From contig CALAZQ010000325.1 in NCBI GenBank assembly GCA_937926325.1, forward strand, positions 1 to 12,999: a stretch of DNA of 12,999 nucleotides, read 5' to 3'. A program made the position numbers and the translations under genes. A model generated the notes under the pieces. It did no database searches, was not told the origin of the DNA, and worked only from the letters and a program-made list of their open reading frames with translations. Shown here piece after piece: positions 11,636 through 12,999 of the stretch (its first letter is position 1; each line of letters begins with the position of its first letter). This DNA is from an uncultured Planctomycetaceae bacterium. Its GTDB lineage: Bacteria > Planctomycetota > Planctomycetia > Pirellulales > UBA1268.

Positions 11636-11947
11636 CTACCGGGGCCGCCTGATCGCAACCGGCTCGTCGTCGTCGGTGTCCCAGGCGATGCACTCGCCCG
11701 GATTCTCGAGCCGGCCGACGGCGTCGTCATCCTCCCAGAAGCGGTCGGCTTCGTGCCAGCCGTTCTCATCCGCCTCATGCTGGCAGACATAGGCCAGCAG
11801 CGACTGCATTTCGGCGGCCGAGATTTCAGCTTCGCGAAAGCAGTGGACGATCGTTTCAGCGGGATCAGGAAGCCGGCTTTGTTCGTCCCCGCTGTCGCTG
11901 CCCTGCACATACCGATCGCAGAACGTCAACAATTCATCGCGTGTCAT
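11636..11947 (-). CDS. Small acidic, lysine-free protein of unknown function
   Basis: This 103-residue protein has 27 Asp/Glu, 9 Arg and no Lys, so it is strongly acidic. The charge is concentrated in the second half (F-W-E-D-D-D at 70-75 and W-D-T-D-D-D-E at 89-95), with three Trp at 64, 71 and 89. Four Cys (10, 36, 55, 86) and three His (35, 57, 65) are present but do not form a close CxxC pair, so a metal site is only possible. The first 60 residues look helical (RDELLTFCDRYV, then SAAEMQSLLAYVCQHE). No signal peptide or membrane helix is seen and I do not recognise the family. The start is well supported: GGAGG (minus strand, 11961-11957) lies nine bases upstream. Reading further upstream in frame gives Arg-rich sequence unlike protein. 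It appears to be a single-gene unit. Confidence 0.75.
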   Translation of the reverse strand: MTRDELLTFCDRYVQGSDSGDEQSRLPDPAETIVHCFREAEISAAEMQSLLAYVCQHEADENGWHEADRFWEDDDAVGRLENPGECIAWDTDDDEPVAIRRPR

Positions 11948-12277
11948 TGTCCGATCCCTCCGCTGGCCATCCTTTTTCCCGCATCGGTTTCGGTCGTCGG
12001 CGTCGGCAGATGCCGGACGGCAACGTCCCGCGGTTGTTACGAACGATACGCCACGGATGTTCAGATTGAGCGAGCGTATGACCAACGCGATGAGATTCTG
12101 AAGGGTGCCGAGGGGCGTGAGTGAGCTATCACAGGGCTCAGTGCAAGGCCATTTTCAGCCGTTTTTGTAGCCTTTTTGGTCACTCTGCGGCTGGTTGCCC
12201 CCCGGGAAAAGTCAGCCGGCGGCGACCGCGTGGCAGACCGGCCGACCTGCATGGACTGTTGGTATGGTCACCTGCGT
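11948..12277. other. 330-base gene-free region with phased T-tracts
   Basis: No credible gene lies here on either strand. From the left it holds the GGAGG of the acidic-protein gene (11957-11961), four TCGG units at 6-7 base spacing (11984-12006), a bulged hairpin CGT-CGGC / GCCG-g-ACG (12001-12019), and three T-tracts in helical phase at 12152-12177. No sigma-70 promoter with two good boxes was found, though promoters for the acidic-protein gene are expected in this stretch. Confidence 0.5.
12152..12177. promoter_or_regulatory. Three helically phased T-tracts (likely curved DNA)
   Basis: T-runs at 12152-12155, 12162-12166 and 12173-12177 have centres 10.5 and 11 bases apart, one per helical turn, and each follows a GCC. 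Phased A/T-tracts are known to bend DNA. They stand out in GC-rich surroundings about 205-230 bases upstream of the acidic-protein start codon. Confidence 0.4.
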
Positions 12278-12997
12278 TCAGGGTGAGCAGCAGCGGTCCG
12301 GCTTCGCCAGCACGATTGCCCTGCCCGGCCGGTCGATGCCGACCAGGCACGGCTGCTGACCACCGTCTGGCCGGGGTGGGTCGATCGCGAAGCCCTGACC
12401 GGGGAAGGGGCAGTGCAGCGTCTCGATCAGAACAAGTCTGTCGGGCGGGTCGGCCGGCCCGGGCAGCCGCAGCCGGTAGAGCACCGGAAAGTGATGGTGG
12501 CTGGCCAGCAGCGTGTCGCCATCCCAGATGCCACCGGAAGCGCTCATGCCGTCAAAGTCGGCGATGACCTCAAGCGGGAATAAAAACCGCCGGAGTTCGT
12601 GGTCGAAGCCGCCGTCGGCATATTCAACCAGGCAGGTCTGGTGATTGTCACTGCCATAGTGAGCAAAGCAGCACCACCAGTTGCCCTGTCGGCGGATGCA
12701 CCAGACGAGGCTGCCCGGTGGCTCTGGAAAGGCGTGAAACAGCTGCAGGCTGTTCTGCCCCGGATAGTACACCCGAATGTCTGACGCATGCGGCGTGGCG
12801 GGGTAATTCGAATGAGCGAGGTACATCCTGCCGTCGTGAAAGAAGCCGCTGTTGAGGTGCTGGGCGGTGGGGCTGGATGCGGTATCAAGCAGCCGCCCCG
12901 TACGGCGATCGAAGCGGGCGACGGTGGTGCTTGAGACTGCATACAGATGGTCGGCATCAGCCGCGGCCGCCTGCGTGGCATGGGGCGTGGCCAGCCG
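12278..12997 (-). CDS. Beta-propeller-like protein, N-terminus cut by window edge
   Basis: The frame is open from the right edge (first full codon at 12997) to the TGA at 12278, giving 239 residues of a protein whose start lies outside. It shows repeated short beta-strand blades: D-H-L-Y-A-V-S-S-T-T-V-A-R-F-D-R-R-T-G (16-34), L-N-S-G-F-F-H-D-G-R-M-Y-L-A-H-S-N-Y, G-S-L-V-W-C-I-R-R-Q-G-N-W-W-C-C-F-A-H-Y-G, and S-G-G-I-W-D-G-D-T-L-L-A-S-H-H-H-F-P. This strand-turn-strand pattern with D-G and x-T-G turns fits a beta-propeller of the quinoprotein/NHL sort. The W-C-I-R-R-Q-G-N-W-W-C-C segment and the S-H-H-H triad are distinctive. I cannot see whether a signal peptide or a catalytic domain precedes it, and I assign no function. 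The ATG at 12826 is internal, not the start. Confidence 0.75.
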   Translation of the reverse strand, partial: RLATPHATQAAAADADHLYAVSSTTVARFDRRTGRLLDTASSPTAQHLNSGFFHDGRMYLAHSNYPATPHASDIRVYYPGQNSLQLFHAFPEPPGSLVWCIRRQGNWWCCFAHYGSDNHQTCLVEYADGGFDHELRRFLFPLEVIADFDGMSASGGIWDGDTLLASHHHFPVLYRLRLPGPADPPDRLVLIETLHCPFPGQGFAIDPPRPDGGQQPCLVGIDRPGRAIVLAKPDRCCSP

Positions 12998-12999
12998 CC

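Noticed and set aside
11984..12006. Four TCGG units at 6-7 base spacing as iterons or a tandem repeat
   Set aside because: The unit is too short, the spacing is uneven, and TCGG is a frequent word in this genome.
1..12999. CRISPR array, tRNA, rRNA, insertion sequence, attachment site or defence island
   Set aside because: I saw no repeat-spacer pattern, cloverleaf, transposase or integrase, terminal inverted repeats with target duplications, or cluster of defence-type genes. Reading by eye cannot fully exclude a small RNA gene.

Overview
The window looks like chromosomal DNA of a high-GC member of the Planctomycetota, probably Pirellulales-like. This is inferred from gene style, not from a marker gene. 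The signs are two proteins with the N-terminal zinc ribbon typical of planctomycetes (C-x2-C or C-x3-H, then A-G-x-T-G-x-C-x-K-C), a membrane Ser/Thr kinase with an extracytoplasmic beta-helix-like domain, a Lys-rich secreted protein with one CxxCH haem site, and a small helical protein of a type I associate with planctomycetes. I found no rRNA, tRNA, CRISPR array, transposase, integrase or phage gene. The region reads as ordinary chromosome, not an island.

Layout. Positions 1-2620 hold three minus-strand genes: an HdeD-like membrane protein, a Tat-exported TIM-barrel amidohydrolase, and a CE15-like (glucuronoyl esterase-type) carbohydrate esterase cut by the left edge. The HdeD-like gene diverges from the kinase gene (about 2766-5030, plus) across a 145-base region holding a 19-base imperfect palindrome. 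After the kinase comes a lone cytochrome c-like gene (5320-5685, plus) with its own promoter. Converging on it is a minus-strand pair: a zinc-ribbon membrane protein (7076-7747) followed by an SAMHD1/dGTPase-type HD phosphohydrolase (5716-7050). A second zinc-ribbon protein (7862-8407, plus) diverges from the first. A tandem-ACT protein (8432-8932, minus) diverges from a YbgC-like thioesterase (9060-9467, plus), and the thioesterase is followed by a 478-residue conserved protein of unknown function (9534-10970, plus). The right part holds an 83-residue helical protein with a clear intrinsic terminator, an acidic 103-residue protein with no lysine, a 330-base gene-free stretch with helically phased T-tracts, and a beta-propeller-like protein cut by the right edge.

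Functionally these are several short, unrelated transcription units rather than one pathway. The esterase and amidohydrolase fit periplasmic sugar or uronate catabolism. The HD protein and the zinc-ribbon membrane protein are probably co-transcribed. I see no defence or other multi-gene system that I could honestly call new. The strongest second-look signals are an 8-G tract in the kinase gene where either single-base slip ends translation just after the membrane segment, a divergent promoter pair with overlapping -10 elements, and the conserved protein of unknown function.
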